From positions 1 through 54,185 of the forward strand of contig LSZA01000015.1 in the NCBI GenBank assembly GCA_001637315.1: a DNA stretch of 54,185 bases. Reading direction: 5' to 3'. Source of the DNA: Phormidium willei BDU 130791 (GTDB lineage: Bacteria; Cyanobacteriota; Cyanobacteriia; Cyanobacteriales; Geitlerinemataceae). The notes beneath the pieces were generated by a model, which worked only from the letters and a program-made list of their open reading frames with translations, made no database searches and was not told the origin of the DNA. Below, piece after piece: positions 16,187-28,194 of this stretch (its first letter is position 1; every line of letters begins with the position of its first letter). Both the position numbers and the translations under genes were made by a program.

Positions 16187-16233
16187 AAACTATCCACCTC
16201 TCTAATCGTTAACCTATACTGCGAAACCTGACG

Positions 16234-16494
16234 ATGCGACAATGTTGGACGATTCCCACCCTTCCCTTAGCCGTCTATCGGGAAGTTGTGGCTCATCTGC
16301 GTCAAGTGGAGGGTGTCGCGGCCGGATTACTTCCCCAAACCGCCCCTAATTTTGACCCGAAACTCAGCCAAGTAGGCGGCCTCTGGTTGGATGTTCCCGA
16401 CAACGCCCCCGTCGATGATCGACAGCGCCTCGATGTCATCCTTGAGTATTACAGCGATCGCGCTCAACAGCCCTGGCAGCCCCTAGACGCCTAG
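16234..16494 (+). CDS. Conserved cyanobacterial hypothetical protein
   Basis: 86 aa, no signal peptide or membrane segment. Recognisable phrases are LPLAVYREVVAHLRQVEGV, SQVGGLWLD and a terminal QRLDVILEYYSDR. The composition and codon use match the neighbours, and it fits tightly between the pedR-like gene and hisS (48 bp before hisS). No function is assigned. Confidence 0.7.
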   Translation: MRQCWTIPTLPLAVYREVVAHLRQVEGVAAGLLPQTAPNFDPKLSQVGGLWLDVPDNAPVDDRQRLDVILEYYSDRAQQPWQPLDA

Positions 16495-16542
16495 CTGCAA
16501 CGACAGTCCTCCACTTTTGACCTCCACGATTTTTCTCGACTT

Positions 16543-17808
16543 ATGACGACGCTGCAAGCCCTGCGAGGAACGCGGGATATTTTGCCCGCTGAAATCGCCT
16601 ATTGGCAACTCGTAGAAACCACAGCCCGCGAGATCCTTACTCGGGCCAGTTACCAGGAAATTCGCACCCCCATTTTTGAACAAACGGAACTCTTCCAGCG
16701 GGGGATTGGTGAAGCGACGGACGTGGTTGGCAAGGAGATGTATACGTTCTGCGATCGCGGCGATCGCTCCATCACACTACGCCCCGAAGGAACCGCCGGA
16801 GTCGTGCGCGCCTACATCGAACAAAGCCTTTTCGCCGCCGGTGGGGTGCAACGCCTCTGGTACACCGGCCCCATGTTTCGCTACGAACGCCCCCAAGCCG
16901 GCCGACAACGCCAGTTTCACCAAATTGGCTTAGAACTCCTCGGAACCGACGCCCCTCGGGCTGATGCAGAAGTCATCGCCCTCGCAACCGATATCCTCCA
17001 AGCCTTGGGCCTGAAAAACCTACACTTAGCCATCAACTCCGTCGGCCAAGGCGACGATCGCGATCGCTACCGTCAAGCCCTCATCGACTACTTCAGCCCC
17101 TACCAAGATGAGATTGACGCCGATTCACGCGATCGCCTCACCCGCAACCCCCTACGCATCCTCGACAGCAAAGACGAACGCACCCAGGCGATCGCCGAAA
17201 ATGCCCCCAGCATCCTCGATTACCTCAGCGATGACTCAAAACGTCATTTTGACCGAGTTTGCGCCCTCCTAGAGCAACTGAGCATCCCCTATGACCTCAA
17301 TCCACGACTGGTGAGGGGCTTAGACTACTACACCCACACCGCCTTTGAAATCCAATCCGACGACCTCGGCGCCCAGGCCACCGTCTGCGGTGGCGGACGC
17401 TACGACGGCCTCGTCGAACAACTCGGGGGCAAACCCACCCCCGCCGTCGGTTGGGCCATTGGCTTAGAACGGCTTATTCTGCTTCTACAACAGCTTCAAG
17501 AGACTCCCAGCCGTCACCCCGACTGTTATGTCGTCTCCCGAGGCGAACAAGCCGAAGCCCAAGCCCTGCGCCTGAGTCAACAATTGCGTCAAGCTAACTT
17601 GGCCATAGAACTCGACTTAAGCGGAAGTGCCTTTGGCAAACAGTTCAAGCGGGCCGCCCGCAGTGGCGCCCAAGTCTGTCTCGTCTTAGGGGATGCCGAA
17701 GCCGCCGCCGGAACCATTAACCTGAAATGGCTAGAGAGTGGAGAACAACAAACCCTGCCACAATCGGAGTTATTAGACACTCTCGCGAAGACTCTGGTCA
17801 CACCCTGA
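16543..17808 (+). CDS. hisS: Histidyl-tRNA synthetase
   Basis: Class II synthetase that charges tRNA-His. 421 aa, the normal bacterial length. N-terminal [15 protein letters not shown], motif 2 around [21 protein letters not shown], histidine-binding motifs [15 protein letters not shown] (about 262-276) and [15 protein letters not shown], motif 3 [11 protein letters not shown], and a C-terminal anticodon-binding domain (about 325-415). ATG start follows a short AT-rich leader. It is convergent with kaiC. Confidence 0.97.
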   Translation: MTTLQALRGTRDILPAEIAYWQLVETTAREILTRASYQEIRTPIFEQTELFQRGIGEATDVVGKEMYTFCDRGDRSITLRPEGTAGVVRAYIEQSLFAAGGVQRLWYTGPMFRYERPQAGRQRQFHQIGLELLGTDAPRADAEVIALATDILQALGLKNLHLAINSVGQGDDRDRYRQALIDYFSPYQDEIDADSRDRLTRNPLRILDSKDERTQAIAENAPSILDYLSDDSKRHFDRVCALLEQLSIPYDLNPRLVRGLDYYTHTAFEIQSDDLGAQATVCGGGRYDGLVEQLGGKPTPAVGWAIGLERLILLLQQLQETPSRHPDCYVVSRGEQAEAQALRLSQQLRQANLAIELDLSGSAFGKQFKRAARSGAQVCLVLGDAEAAAGTINLKWLESGEQQTLPQSELLDTLAKTLVTP

Positions 17809-17872
17809 CCATACAAAGTCCTGTCGGGGCGAAACAAGATTTCGCCCAACTTCAGGGTCATAACGTGAGCGA

Positions 17873-19426
17873 CTAACTATCCTCTTTATTGCCCTGAACC
17901 CCTCGCATAATCCGCGAGAGTTCAGATTTCTCATTCACCGAAACCCGTGACGGCGAGCCACTAATAATCCCTTCATAGTCACGGAACGACCCTTTAATGT
18001 CAGGACCATTGGCACTAATAGTATATTCTCGAATACCCGTATCATGCCAAGAACCTCTCATTTTGAAGACATTTAACGCCCGAGACATCTGACCACGAAT
18101 TTCGACGTATTGCAACATCAAAATGGTGTCAGTAATGGTGGAAATATGGGAATCGGTAATTGAATGAGATCCCATAAATTGGTCAGTGGTGTTGGTGAAA
18201 AATCCCGTAATTTCCTCTTGTTTGGCATAACCCGTCACCCCAATCACAAATTGTCGGAAGGCATTGTTACTCACCCCACGGGCCAAAGCTGAGAGGGAGT
18301 CAATGGCAATCCGAGAGGGTTTGAAATCCACAATCTCGGTTTTAATAATCTGGAGATGGTCTTCGAGTCCTGCTGACTCGGGATAGGCGCAGAGAATTTT
18401 CATCAGTCCCCGCCGTTCCATCTCCTCGAAGTCAATCCCCCAAGAATAGGCATTTCGCAGCAATTGCGCCCGCGACTCCTCGTACGCAAAGAGGATGGCC
18501 CGTTCGCCTTTGAGACAGCCTTCTTCGGTGAATTTGCTCACCAGTAGGGTTTTGCCGGTTCCCGTGGCGCCGGTGGCCAGAATAATCGAATCTTTGAAGA
18601 ACCCACCCCCACACATCTCGTCTAAGGTTTTGACCCCCGACGAGACACGCACATTAGAAGACCGTTGCGTTAAACGCATGGCCCCGAGGGGGAAGATGTT
18701 AATGCCATTGTTGGTCATGGTGAAGGGGTATTCTCCCTTCATATGGGTGGTTCCCCGCAGTTTGAGGATTTCAATGGTTCGGCGGCGGCGTTCCCCTTCC
18801 AGGACGTTACGGACGATGACGACGTTATCGGAGACAAATTCCTCAACGCCAAAGCGGGCCACGGCCCCATATTCTTCGAGGCGTTCGGTGGTCATGACGG
18901 TGGTGGCGTTGAGTTGCTTGAGGCGGGCCACCAGCCGGAAGATTTCCCGCCGCACAACCGGCGCCGCGTCGTATTGTTGGAAAACAGCGGTGACGGAGTC
19001 GATGGAAACTCGTTTGGCTTTATATTTACGAATCCCGTACTGAATTCGCTCAATTAGGGCCGAGAGGTCAAAATTGCCGACGACATCTTGGCCCTCGGGG
19101 TCAGGGGATGCGTCTAGGATAAAGAGTTTCCCTTCATCGACGAGTCCCTGGAGATCCCAACCAAAGCTTTGGGCGTTTTTGATCAGGTCAGCGGGGGATT
19201 CCTCGAAGGTGACGAAGACTCCGGGTTCGTTGAAGTAGGTAATGCCGTTATAGAGAAATTGAACGGTAAATAGGGTTTTGCCGGTTCCGGAGGTGCCACT
19301 GACGAGGGTGGTTCGTCCCGCTGGGAGTCCTCCGTGGCTGATGTCATCGAACCCCTCAATCATGGTTCGGATTTTATGAACCCCTTGCAGGTGACGGGGG
19401 TTTTCCTGTTCAGTTTGGCTGTCCAT
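17873..19426 (-). CDS. kaiC: Circadian clock protein KaiC
   Basis: 517-aa double RecA-type ATPase, the core of the cyanobacterial oscillator. The CI domain has Walker A GTSGTGKTLF and catalytic Glu pair TFEESP; the CII domain has GATGTGKTLL and YEESRAQ. The phosphorylation segment SHISTITDT (about residue 430) keeps the Ser/Thr autophosphorylation pair and the adjacent Thr of the S. elongatus protein. The C-terminal tail SGSPSRVSVNEKSELSRI contains the KaiA-binding region. The start MDSQTEQENPRHLQ fits other filamentous strains. It lies downstream of kaiB with a 170-bp gap full of short repeats. Confidence 0.98.
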   Translation of the reverse strand: MDSQTEQENPRHLQGVHKIRTMIEGFDDISHGGLPAGRTTLVSGTSGTGKTLFTVQFLYNGITYFNEPGVFVTFEESPADLIKNAQSFGWDLQGLVDEGKLFILDASPDPEGQDVVGNFDLSALIERIQYGIRKYKAKRVSIDSVTAVFQQYDAAPVVRREIFRLVARLKQLNATTVMTTERLEEYGAVARFGVEEFVSDNVVIVRNVLEGERRRRTIEILKLRGTTHMKGEYPFTMTNNGINIFPLGAMRLTQRSSNVRVSSGVKTLDEMCGGGFFKDSIILATGATGTGKTLLVSKFTEEGCLKGERAILFAYEESRAQLLRNAYSWGIDFEEMERRGLMKILCAYPESAGLEDHLQIIKTEIVDFKPSRIAIDSLSALARGVSNNAFRQFVIGVTGYAKQEEITGFFTNTTDQFMGSHSITDSHISTITDTILMLQYVEIRGQMSRALNVFKMRGSWHDTGIREYTISANGPDIKGSFRDYEGIISGSPSRVSVNEKSELSRIMRGVQGNKEDS

Positions 19427-19510
19427 GGTACTTGTGAACGATTACGGCTTGCTAAGGCTTGAACCTAAGGCTTGTCTATAAGGCTTGTCTATACAGATGT
19501 CAGCGTCTTA

Positions 19511-19570
19511 GGTTTCCCGGAGAAGGGTTTCCCGGAGAAGGGTTTCCCGGAGAAGGGTTTCCCGGAAAAG
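19511..19570. repeat. 15-bp tandem repeat x4 between kaiB and kaiC
   Basis: Four consecutive copies of GGTTTCCCGGAGAAG, the last with one change (GGAAAAG). A second set of TAAGGCTTG-like copies lies between 19444 and 19495. Both fall in the kaiB-kaiC spacer. Confidence 0.95.
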
Positions 19571-19596
19571 AGATTTTGGTCTAGGAGGGTATCAGT

Positions 19597-19920
19597 TTAG
19601 CTGTTTTGGCTGTCAGATTCGCGATCATACAATTCCTCGTAGAGTAAATCTAAGCCGATGAGGACTTTCTCGCGGTCGGAGAGGTCGCCGATAATTTTGC
19701 GGACTGGGGGGGGCAAGATTTTCGCCAGAGTGGGGGTGGCTAGGATTTTATCTTCTTCGGCCAGTTGTGGATTTTTGAGAACGTCGATGACTTTGAGGGC
19801 GTACACTCCCTGAAATTCTCGTTCGAGGAGATCGTTAAGGGTTTTGAGCGCCCGCACGGAGTTAGCCGTGTTTCCGGCAACGTAGAGTTTTAAGACGTAG
19901 GTTTTTTTGGGAGGCGTCAT
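19597..19920 (-). CDS. kaiB: Circadian clock protein KaiB
   Basis: 107-aa thioredoxin-like, fold-switching clock protein that binds phosphorylated KaiC CI and sequesters KaiA. Starts [18 protein letters not shown], with [19 protein letters not shown] and [19 protein letters not shown] conserved. The acidic C-terminal tail ([11 protein letters not shown]) is normal. The ATG at 19920 is chosen over an in-frame start 12 codons upstream because it matches the family N-terminus and overlaps the kaiA stop as ATGA, implying translational coupling. Confidence 0.98.
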   Translation of the reverse strand: MTPPKKTYVLKLYVAGNTANSVRALKTLNDLLEREFQGVYALKVIDVLKNPQLAEEDKILATPTLAKILPPPVRKIIGDLSDREKVLIGLDLLYEELYDRESDSQNS

Positions 19921-20831
19921 AATTCCCTGGGAATTGAACGACGATACATTTCGCACAGGTGGGCGATCGCATCGATTAAGGTCAATCGATAGTCTAGCAG
20001 GATTTCTTCACTCCTTCCCTCTAATTTGAGTTGTTTGGAAAATTCATCCATTAACTCCATATGGATTTCCACGATATGGGTGACGGAGATATCGGCAAAA
20101 AAGGCGATGTTAACCAGTTCATCTAAGGCTGAATTGATATTAACTTCATCGGAAAAATAGTCTAGGACAATTTCTCGGTAGAGTTTTTGGATTTCTTGTA
20201 AAATCTCATGCTGTTCATCTTCGGGGAGATTTCGTAAAAATCGCTGTGGGCTTCGTTTATAGTACACACCTAAGTATCCCAGCCGTTCTCGGAGTTTTTC
20301 AGTTAGCCGCTGCTGTTTTTTCATCAAAAACGCTTCGGCATGGCTGGCAAGGTCAGAATTTAGATGTTTTTTAGGGGTAATATCTGAGTCATTAGAAAGA
20401 TTGAGAAACTGTTCTATTGCTTCATGAATTGCCTCTAAAATTTCCTCATCGGATTGGTCCTGGGGCAGTAAGACTTCTGCTTTATGATACAGAACACATG
20501 TCCTGTTTTCCTCGCTAGAGTCAGCTAGATGACCATCATTCTCATCGATAGGGTGGCTGTCTGGATCACGGTGCTGAGTGATATGGCCCATCATCACAAC
20601 TGGTAGTAGCACCCCGGCCTGTTGTAACTTTTGGATGAGATCCGCCAGACCCTCGTCATATTCGAGAATCGTACAGTCAATATGCTGCTTCTGTTGCTGG
20701 ACATACTCAAAAAATTCCTCAGCACTGGTGCAGTGAAGCACGGTACAACGGGCAAGATCGAGGGTCTGTTGCAACGTCTCTCGTAAGTCTTCGTGATGGA
20801 TCAGGGTGCAGATCGACAGTTGAGGTAGCAC
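19917..20831 (-). CDS. kaiA: Circadian clock protein KaiA
   Basis: 304 aa, full-length KaiA that stimulates KaiC autophosphorylation. The N-terminal pseudo-receiver (1-135, [21 protein letters not shown], lacking the receiver phosphorylation Asp pattern) is followed by a linker and the C-terminal four-helix KaiC-binding domain (about 180-300): [33 protein letters not shown] and an [20 protein letters not shown] helix. The start codon is GTG with no clear Shine-Dalgarno. The gene order kaiA-kaiB-kaiC is standard. Confidence 0.97.
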   Translation of the reverse strand: MLPQLSICTLIHHEDLRETLQQTLDLARCTVLHCTSAEEFFEYVQQQKQHIDCTILEYDEGLADLIQKLQQAGVLLPVVMMGHITQHRDPDSHPIDENDGHLADSSEENRTCVLYHKAEVLLPQDQSDEEILEAIHEAIEQFLNLSNDSDITPKKHLNSDLASHAEAFLMKKQQRLTEKLRERLGYLGVYYKRSPQRFLRNLPEDEQHEILQEIQKLYREIVLDYFSDEVNINSALDELVNIAFFADISVTHIVEIHMELMDEFSKQLKLEGRSEEILLDYRLTLIDAIAHLCEMYRRSIPREL

Positions 20832-21155
20832 AGGATAAGGAAAAACCGAGTGTTATTGTGATACAGGGCAAGTTAAGAATTATGACGAAAAAATTAAAAT
20901 TTGCTTAATTTTATTGAGGGATGTTGCAATGATAACTCGGAATGTCTATTCCTTCCAACTGGCGGCACTTAAAATTCCAAGTTTTGCCGCTATATCTTTG
21001 GCCCGGCCAGGGATTGAGGCGATCGCCTCAAGAGCCGGCCAGGGACGAGGCATAATGGGTCACAGAAGCTTGATTCACAGTCGGGTTCCTGCAATCACTA
21101 CGATTGCCCTATTGTCTGCCCCTTGATTGCAGCGGCCTCGTCTGCCTGAGTTGCC
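20832..21155. other. Divergent region kaiA / hybrid kinase
   Basis: 324 bp without a gene. It contains the 18-bp palindrome TTGAGGCGATCGCCTCAA (21014-21031) with a HIP1 core, flanked on both sides by the direct repeat CCGGCCAGGGA (from 21003 and 21035). It should carry the promoters of kaiABC and of the hybrid kinase gene. Confidence 0.7.
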
Positions 21156-23651
21156 ATGGATTGTCTCAATCTCCAGCCGTTTCTTCAACCGGTTCCCATC
21201 TGTTACAGTCTCGATTCCCTCGCGACGGCTATTAAAGACTTTCAACAGAGCGATCGCATCTTGGTCATTGACGAAGACCAAACCCCCTTAGGGGTCATCA
21301 TGGCTCATCATCTATTGCCTTACCTCAAAGATGCCAGGGTTTGGCAGTATCCCCTGTGCCATTTCGGCCCGGTCATGACCCCCATTGAAACTCTTGCCAT
21401 TGACCAATGGGGCGATCGCCTCTGTTCTCGTACATCCCTGGCCAAAATGGCTCGCTTAAAACTCCTAGATCCGGTGGTCGGAGGTCGCCGCCGGGACGTG
21501 GTGATTGTTGATACAACAGGAAAAATTCTCGGTCTACTCGAGGGCGATCGCCTCAACGCCGAACTGAAATATTCCCCCTCACATCAGCGTCTGGTGGACT
21601 CCCAAGATCCCAACCTGCCAGATTTAGAAGCCTTAACCCGTCTCCTCGACCTATTACCCCTTCCCTTGCGGCTTCAAGACCGAGATCAACAGGTCATCCG
21701 GGAAAACCGTCGCTGGCAACAGTGGCAAGAACAAGTCAGCGATCGCCAGGCCCTCCTCAACACCTGTTATCTCGGCGATCGCCCCCAGGAGAACTCCCCC
21801 TATCATCTCGGACGAGTCACCCTCAACGAGACCTCTAGCCACTCCTCCACCTGGACCTTAACGGCCATCTCCCTAAGCCATCTTCTACCCCACGCCCCAA
21901 GTCATCGCCCCAAGTCCTCACTTTGGCTGATCCTGGCCCAAAACAGCCCAGCCCCGAACGACACCGCCGAACAGACTCAGGAACTCAGCGCCAAAAACGC
22001 TGATTTGATGCAAATCGATCGCCAAAAAACTGAACTCCTCTCTTGGGTCAGTCATGAACTCAAAACCCCTCTGACCGCTCTACTCGGCTTATCGAATCTC
22101 CTACAAAACCCCAATCTCGGTAGCCTCAACCCCCGTCAAGCCAACTACGCCCACCTCATTCAACAGAGTAGTCGGCAAATGATGACGATTGTTAACGATC
22201 TCTGTGATTTGGCACAACTCGAAAACGACGAACTCAGTCTAGATCCACAACAGCTCTCGATCCAGGCCTGTAGCCAAGCCGCCTACGAGCAAATCCGCAA
22301 ACTGCGCGACGACTCGGCGTTGCCAAAACTCACCCTAGACATAGCGGCCGATGCCACTGAGGTTTGGGCGGATCGGACTCGCCTACAGCAAATTCTAGTG
22401 CATCTGTTCCTCAATGCCGTCAACACAACTCCTAACACCGGAACCATCGGCCTGCGGGTTGAACGTTGGCAGCATTGGTTAGCATTTCTGGTGTGGGATA
22501 CGGGGGCTGGCATTGAGGTGGCGGCCCAACCCTGGATTTTTCAGGGTTATCCGATGGACTCCGCCTCCCGAGTCTCTCAGATGTCCTCCTTGACTTGTGA
22601 GGCCACTGAAGACGAAGCCGAGGAAGCCCCCCGTTCTCACCGCGCCCCGCCGTCTCCGCCAACGGGCCTGGGACTGATACTTGCGCAACGGCTGGCCCGA
22701 CTTCATGGTGGAGACATTAGTTTTACCTCCCAAGAACAAGGTGGAAGTCAGTTTACCCTGCTGTTGCCCAGTCCTCAATCTTCCCAGGGCGCAACGCCTC
22801 GGGATCGTCCCAGCCGCTTTAAGGCTTGGGCTAAGGATGCCCAGGTGCGCTTTGCTTTAGTGGTCGATCGCGATAGTGAACGGGTCGAAGCCCTCTGTCA
22901 TTATCTCAGTGAAGCAGGCTATCGGGTCTTTCTGGCGCGATCGGGGCCTGAAGCCTTGGCTAAGGCGCGACAACTACATCCGTGTGTTATGTTTTTAACC
23001 CCCCGTTTGCCGATTTTATCCGGTTGGGATGTGTTGACGTTGCTTAAGGCGGAGCCGGTGAGTCAGGATCTCCCTGTGGTGCTTTTGGCTGAGGCTGAGG
23101 AGGGGGCCGAGGCGATCGCCCAACGGGGCTTAGAGACAGTGGTGGACTCGCTCTCGTTGCCGGTCAACCGCCATCAACTTCAACAGGTTTTGACGCGCCT
23201 ATTAGCCCATCAGGGCCAAGCTAGTCGCGCCCAGCGACCCCTGACGCTGTTATGGCTGGTCTCTCCCCATCGAGGCGAGGTGAACCCCTCTCGTTCCCTC
23301 GAACGGGTCTTCCATCACTATCATTATCGGGTGATCGAAGTCGATGATTTTGACCAGGCGGGGTTGTTAGTCAAAGTCTGGAAACCGGATGTGGTGCTTT
23401 TGGATCTCACCGGAAGCGAGGCCGAGCGTCAAGATTTCTTAGCCACGTTGCAAGAGCATCCAGGGTTGACACAACTGCCGATTATCACCCTCGACAGTCA
23501 AACGACGGCCCTGGCTAATCGGGGCAGAACAGCAGACGGGAGACCGCTGCGGGTCTTTCCCTGTTTAACCGCCCCCGAACGCATCTCAGATACCTCGGGT
23601 CTGCCTGCGGTGGTTGAGGTGGTGCGTATCGCCGCCAATGCTAGTGGCTAG
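21156..23651 (+). CDS. CBS-domain hybrid sensor histidine kinase with two receiver-like domains
   Basis: 831 aa, soluble. Residues 1-135 look like a CBS pair (ILVIDEDQTPLGVIMAHHL, VVIVDTTGKILGLLEGDRL). A degenerate PAS-like region follows (about 150-270). HisKA has its phospho-acceptor in SWVSHELKTPLTALLG (about residue 300), and a HATPase domain contains FLVWDTGAGIEV and PTGLGLILAQRLARLHGG. After about 570 come two receiver-like domains: the first has Thr (MFLTPRLP) where the phospho-Asp should be, the second keeps Asp (VVLLDLTGS) but lacks the N-terminal acidic pair. Both look like pseudo-receivers or degenerate REC. It is transcribed divergently from kaiA, and a link to clock input or output is possible but unproven. 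Confidence 0.85.
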   Translation: MDCLNLQPFLQPVPICYSLDSLATAIKDFQQSDRILVIDEDQTPLGVIMAHHLLPYLKDARVWQYPLCHFGPVMTPIETLAIDQWGDRLCSRTSLAKMARLKLLDPVVGGRRRDVVIVDTTGKILGLLEGDRLNAELKYSPSHQRLVDSQDPNLPDLEALTRLLDLLPLPLRLQDRDQQVIRENRRWQQWQEQVSDRQALLNTCYLGDRPQENSPYHLGRVTLNETSSHSSTWTLTAISLSHLLPHAPSHRPKSSLWLILAQNSPAPNDTAEQTQELSAKNADLMQIDRQKTELLSWVSHELKTPLTALLGLSNLLQNPNLGSLNPRQANYAHLIQQSSRQMMTIVNDLCDLAQLENDELSLDPQQLSIQACSQAAYEQIRKLRDDSALPKLTLDIAADATEVWADRTRLQQILVHLFLNAVNTTPNTGTIGLRVERWQHWLAFLVWDTGAGIEVAAQPWIFQGYPMDSASRVSQMSSLTCEATEDEAEEAPRSHRAPPSPPTGLGLILAQRLARLHGGDISFTSQEQGGSQFTLLLPSPQSSQGATPRDRPSRFKAWAKDAQVRFALVVDRDSERVEALCHYLSEAGYRVFLARSGPEALAKARQLHPCVMFLTPRLPILSGWDVLTLLKAEPVSQDLPVVLLAEAEEGAEAIAQRGLETVVDSLSLPVNRHQLQQVLTRLLAHQGQASRAQRPLTLLWLVSPHRGEVNPSRSLERVFHHYHYRVIEVDDFDQAGLLVKVWKPDVVLLDLTGSEAERQDFLATLQEHPGLTQLPIITLDSQTTALANRGRTADGRPLRVFPCLTAPERISDTSGLPAVVEVVRIAANASG

Positions 23652-23712
23652 GACTTCCCTGAAGCCGTCCCGGACGAGATACCTGGACTAGATAACTGTT
23701 ATTGTCAAAAAA

Positions 23713-23786
23713 TGGACACAACTGGACTCGAACCAGTGACCCCCACGATGTCAACGTGGTGCTCTAACCAACTGAGCTATGCGTCC
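23713..23786 (-). tRNA. tRNA-Val (GAC)
   Basis: A 74-nt cloverleaf on the minus strand: acceptor GGACGCA pairing with TGTGTCC, D-arm GCTC-AGTTGGTTA-GAGC, anticodon stem CCACG/CGTGG with loop TTGACAT (anticodon GAC), T-arm ACTGG-TTCGAGT-CCAGT. Discriminator A; no encoded CCA. Confidence 0.95.
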
Positions 23787-23905
23787 TCAACGATTTACCA
23801 TCGTAGCATTGAGGTTCTGACTTTGGCAAGCTTTTTTTGAGAAAATCTTGAAGTTCTAGTTTTCTGCTCTGGGAGGAGCGCCAAAATTCCCTCCCAGAGT
23901 GGGGT

Positions 23906-24841
23906 TTAGACTCCAGCAAGGATCTGGTCATCCAGGGAAAAGTCCACCTCAGCCTCTGGCTCTGGGCCAGCGAGATAGTCGTTCTCGTAGGAATCCTTCA
24001 ATCCAGAAATCAGATCGAACTCCGGTTCCCAGTCGAGTTCCGAGAGGGCCTTGCTGATGCTACAGAAGAAATGCTGCGATCGCAGGGGAAAGGCTTTACG
24101 CTTACCCAAATCAAAGGCTTGGGGGTCGTAGTGGACTAACTTAACCTGATCGGGATCTTTCCCAACCGCGAGGGCGCAAGAGCGGGCTAGGCCATCAAAG
24201 GTGACATAGCGATCGCCCGAAATATTATAGACCTCACCGACAGCATTACGATTGCCCAACACCGCCACCATGGCCTTCGCCAAATCCTGACAATGGCCCA
24301 GTTGCGTTATTTGCAGCCCTGAACCGGGAATGGGAATGGGGCGATCGCGCACCAGGCGGTCAAAAAACCAGCCCTCAATGGGGTTATAATTCCCCGGACC
24401 ATAAATATAGGTCGGACGCACCGAGGTCATCGGCAATCCCTGCTTCAGCAGATAGTCTTCCGCTTCAAACTTACCACGATGACGACTCTCGGGATCTAGG
24501 GTATCCCCTTCTCGATGGGGCATTTGGTCAGAGGCCAGATAAACCCCTGCCGAGCTGACATAGACAAAATGCTGAAGTTTCCCCTTAAACAAATCCGCTA
24601 AGGGTTGAGTATCACTGAGCTTGCGCCCGGTGTTATCAAAAATGGCATCAAACGACTCTCGGGCGAGAGCCGCTTGCAGTTGTTCAGCGTCCGTGCGATC
24701 GCCGGTCAGATGACCCACACCCGACACAGGAACCGGGTGATTGCCCCGATTAAACAGCACCACCTCATGACCGGCTTCTACCAATTCCCGAGTCAAATAC
24801 ACCCCAATAAACCGGGTTCCACCAATGACTAAAACTCGCAT
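23906..24841 (-). CDS. CSP41-like SDR family protein (NAD-dependent epimerase fold)
   Basis: 311 aa. Atypical extended SDR with the Rossmann motif VIGGTRFIGVYL at the N-terminus. The usual catalytic YxxxK is not present: after VYVSSAGVYL the corresponding region reads HRGKFEAEDYL, keeping Lys but not Tyr. PTYIYGPGNYNPIEGWFFDR and an NISGDRYVTFDGLA block match the cyanobacterial and chloroplast CSP41b group, RNA-binding proteins linked to rRNA and photosynthetic mRNA stability. It is probably a nucleic-acid-associated protein rather than an epimerase, though annotation pipelines often call it epimerase. It has its own ATG and faces tRNA-Val downstream. Confidence 0.85.
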   Translation of the reverse strand: MRVLVIGGTRFIGVYLTRELVEAGHEVVLFNRGNHPVPVSGVGHLTGDRTDAEQLQAALARESFDAIFDNTGRKLSDTQPLADLFKGKLQHFVYVSSAGVYLASDQMPHREGDTLDPESRHRGKFEAEDYLLKQGLPMTSVRPTYIYGPGNYNPIEGWFFDRLVRDRPIPIPGSGLQITQLGHCQDLAKAMVAVLGNRNAVGEVYNISGDRYVTFDGLARSCALAVGKDPDQVKLVHYDPQAFDLGKRKAFPLRSQHFFCSISKALSELDWEPEFDLISGLKDSYENDYLAGPEPEAEVDFSLDDQILAGV

Positions 24842-24920
24842 AACACTTAAATTAAACCGTGAACCATCAACAATCTACCCCAAATCAGGACTCAGACAAC
24901 GCCCTCATCAACGGTAGACG

Positions 24921-24950
24921 AAAAAGGGTGACCCTAGAGGATCACCCTTC
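24921..24950 (-). terminator. Terminator of dnaK
   Basis: Read on the minus strand, AAGGGTGA...TCACCCTT forms an 8-bp stem followed by a run of five T. It lies 96 bp after the dnaK stop. Confidence 0.8.
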
Positions 24951-24977
24951 ATCACTGTCAACGCTTAACCGTTAACT

Positions 24978-25033
24978 GTCAATCATTCGCAGTCAATCGT
25001 TCACCGTCAATCGTTCACCGTCAATCATTCACC
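24978..25033. repeat. 14-bp tandem repeat x4
   Basis: Four copies of GTCAATCGTTCACC (with ATT for GTT and a CGCA ending as variants) directly after the dnaK stop codon, between it and the terminator. Confidence 0.93.
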
Positions 25034-25045
25034 GTCACCAGTGAA

Positions 25046-27360
<2,315 letters not shown>

Positions 27361-28194
27361 ATGACGTCAGGGATGACTCAAGTTTGGTCGGATTGGCCGG
27401 CTGTTCCCCCACTGCTGAGCCATCAGGTGTGGGTTTGGCGGCTGTGTCTGAGGGATTGGCCCGAGGGGCCTGAAGATGAGTCGGTGTTAACCGGCGCGGA
27501 ACGGGAGCGAGCTGAGCGCTATCGTCGTGAGGAGGATCGCCATCGTTTTGTGTTAACGCGCTCTTGGCTACGACGGTTGTTGGGGGTCTATCTTGGCCAA
27601 GATCCGGCGGGGTTGAGGGTTGAGATGATGCCTAAGGGGAAGCCGTTTTTGGCTGGGTTTCCGGTTCTGTTTAATTTGTCTCATTCGGGAGATTGGGCGT
27701 TGTTGGGGTTTTGTCGCGATCGCCCCCTGGGACTGGATGTGGAAGCTCATCGTTCTCTGCCGGTCTTGTCTCTGGCCCGGCGCTTTTTTCAGGCTTCGGA
27801 GCTGGCGACGTTGGAGGCGTTATCGTCTGTTGATCAAGAGAGACTCTTTTTTGAGTATTGGACGGCGAAAGAGGCTTATCTTAAGGCGACGGGGGAGGGA
27901 TTAGGGGCGTTATCGCGGCTGGCTGTTGATGAAATGCTCCTGGAGGGCGATCGCCGGCGGCTCTGGCGCAACCGTGGGGACGGGAATGGCTCTCCAAGGT
28001 TTGAGCCTCAACCGTTTGAGGCGCAACGGCTACCGTTTGAGCCGGGCTATAGTGCGGCGATCGTGGTCGGTCCCCCTGGGGGAGAGCTGTTTTCTGAGTC
28101 CTGGCTCGGGCAAAATGTTACTAAATTTAACAATAAATCCGCAGGAATACGGATTTATTTAGGCACGATTTCCGCCAAGATGAGACCGTTGTGA
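27361..28194 (+). CDS. 4'-phosphopantetheinyl transferase (Sfp/HetI type)
   Basis: 277 aa. Transfers the phosphopantetheine arm of CoA to carrier proteins of fatty-acid, polyketide or peptide synthases. Core motifs: FNLSHSGDWALLGFCRD, the Mg-binding LGLDVEAHR (about 120-128) and FFEYWTAKEAYLKATGEGL (about 160-178). Cyanobacteria generally have one broad Sfp-type enzyme, and this is probably it. The C-terminal 30 residues (after VVVGPPGG) are not conserved-looking and may be a strain-specific extension. The start could also be the ATG four codons in. Confidence 0.92.
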   Translation: MTSGMTQVWSDWPAVPPLLSHQVWVWRLCLRDWPEGPEDESVLTGAERERAERYRREEDRHRFVLTRSWLRRLLGVYLGQDPAGLRVEMMPKGKPFLAGFPVLFNLSHSGDWALLGFCRDRPLGLDVEAHRSLPVLSLARRFFQASELATLEALSSVDQERLFFEYWTAKEAYLKATGEGLGALSRLAVDEMLLEGDRRRLWRNRGDGNGSPRFEPQPFEAQRLPFEPGYSAAIVVGPPGGELFSESWLGQNVTKFNNKSAGIRIYLGTISAKMRPL

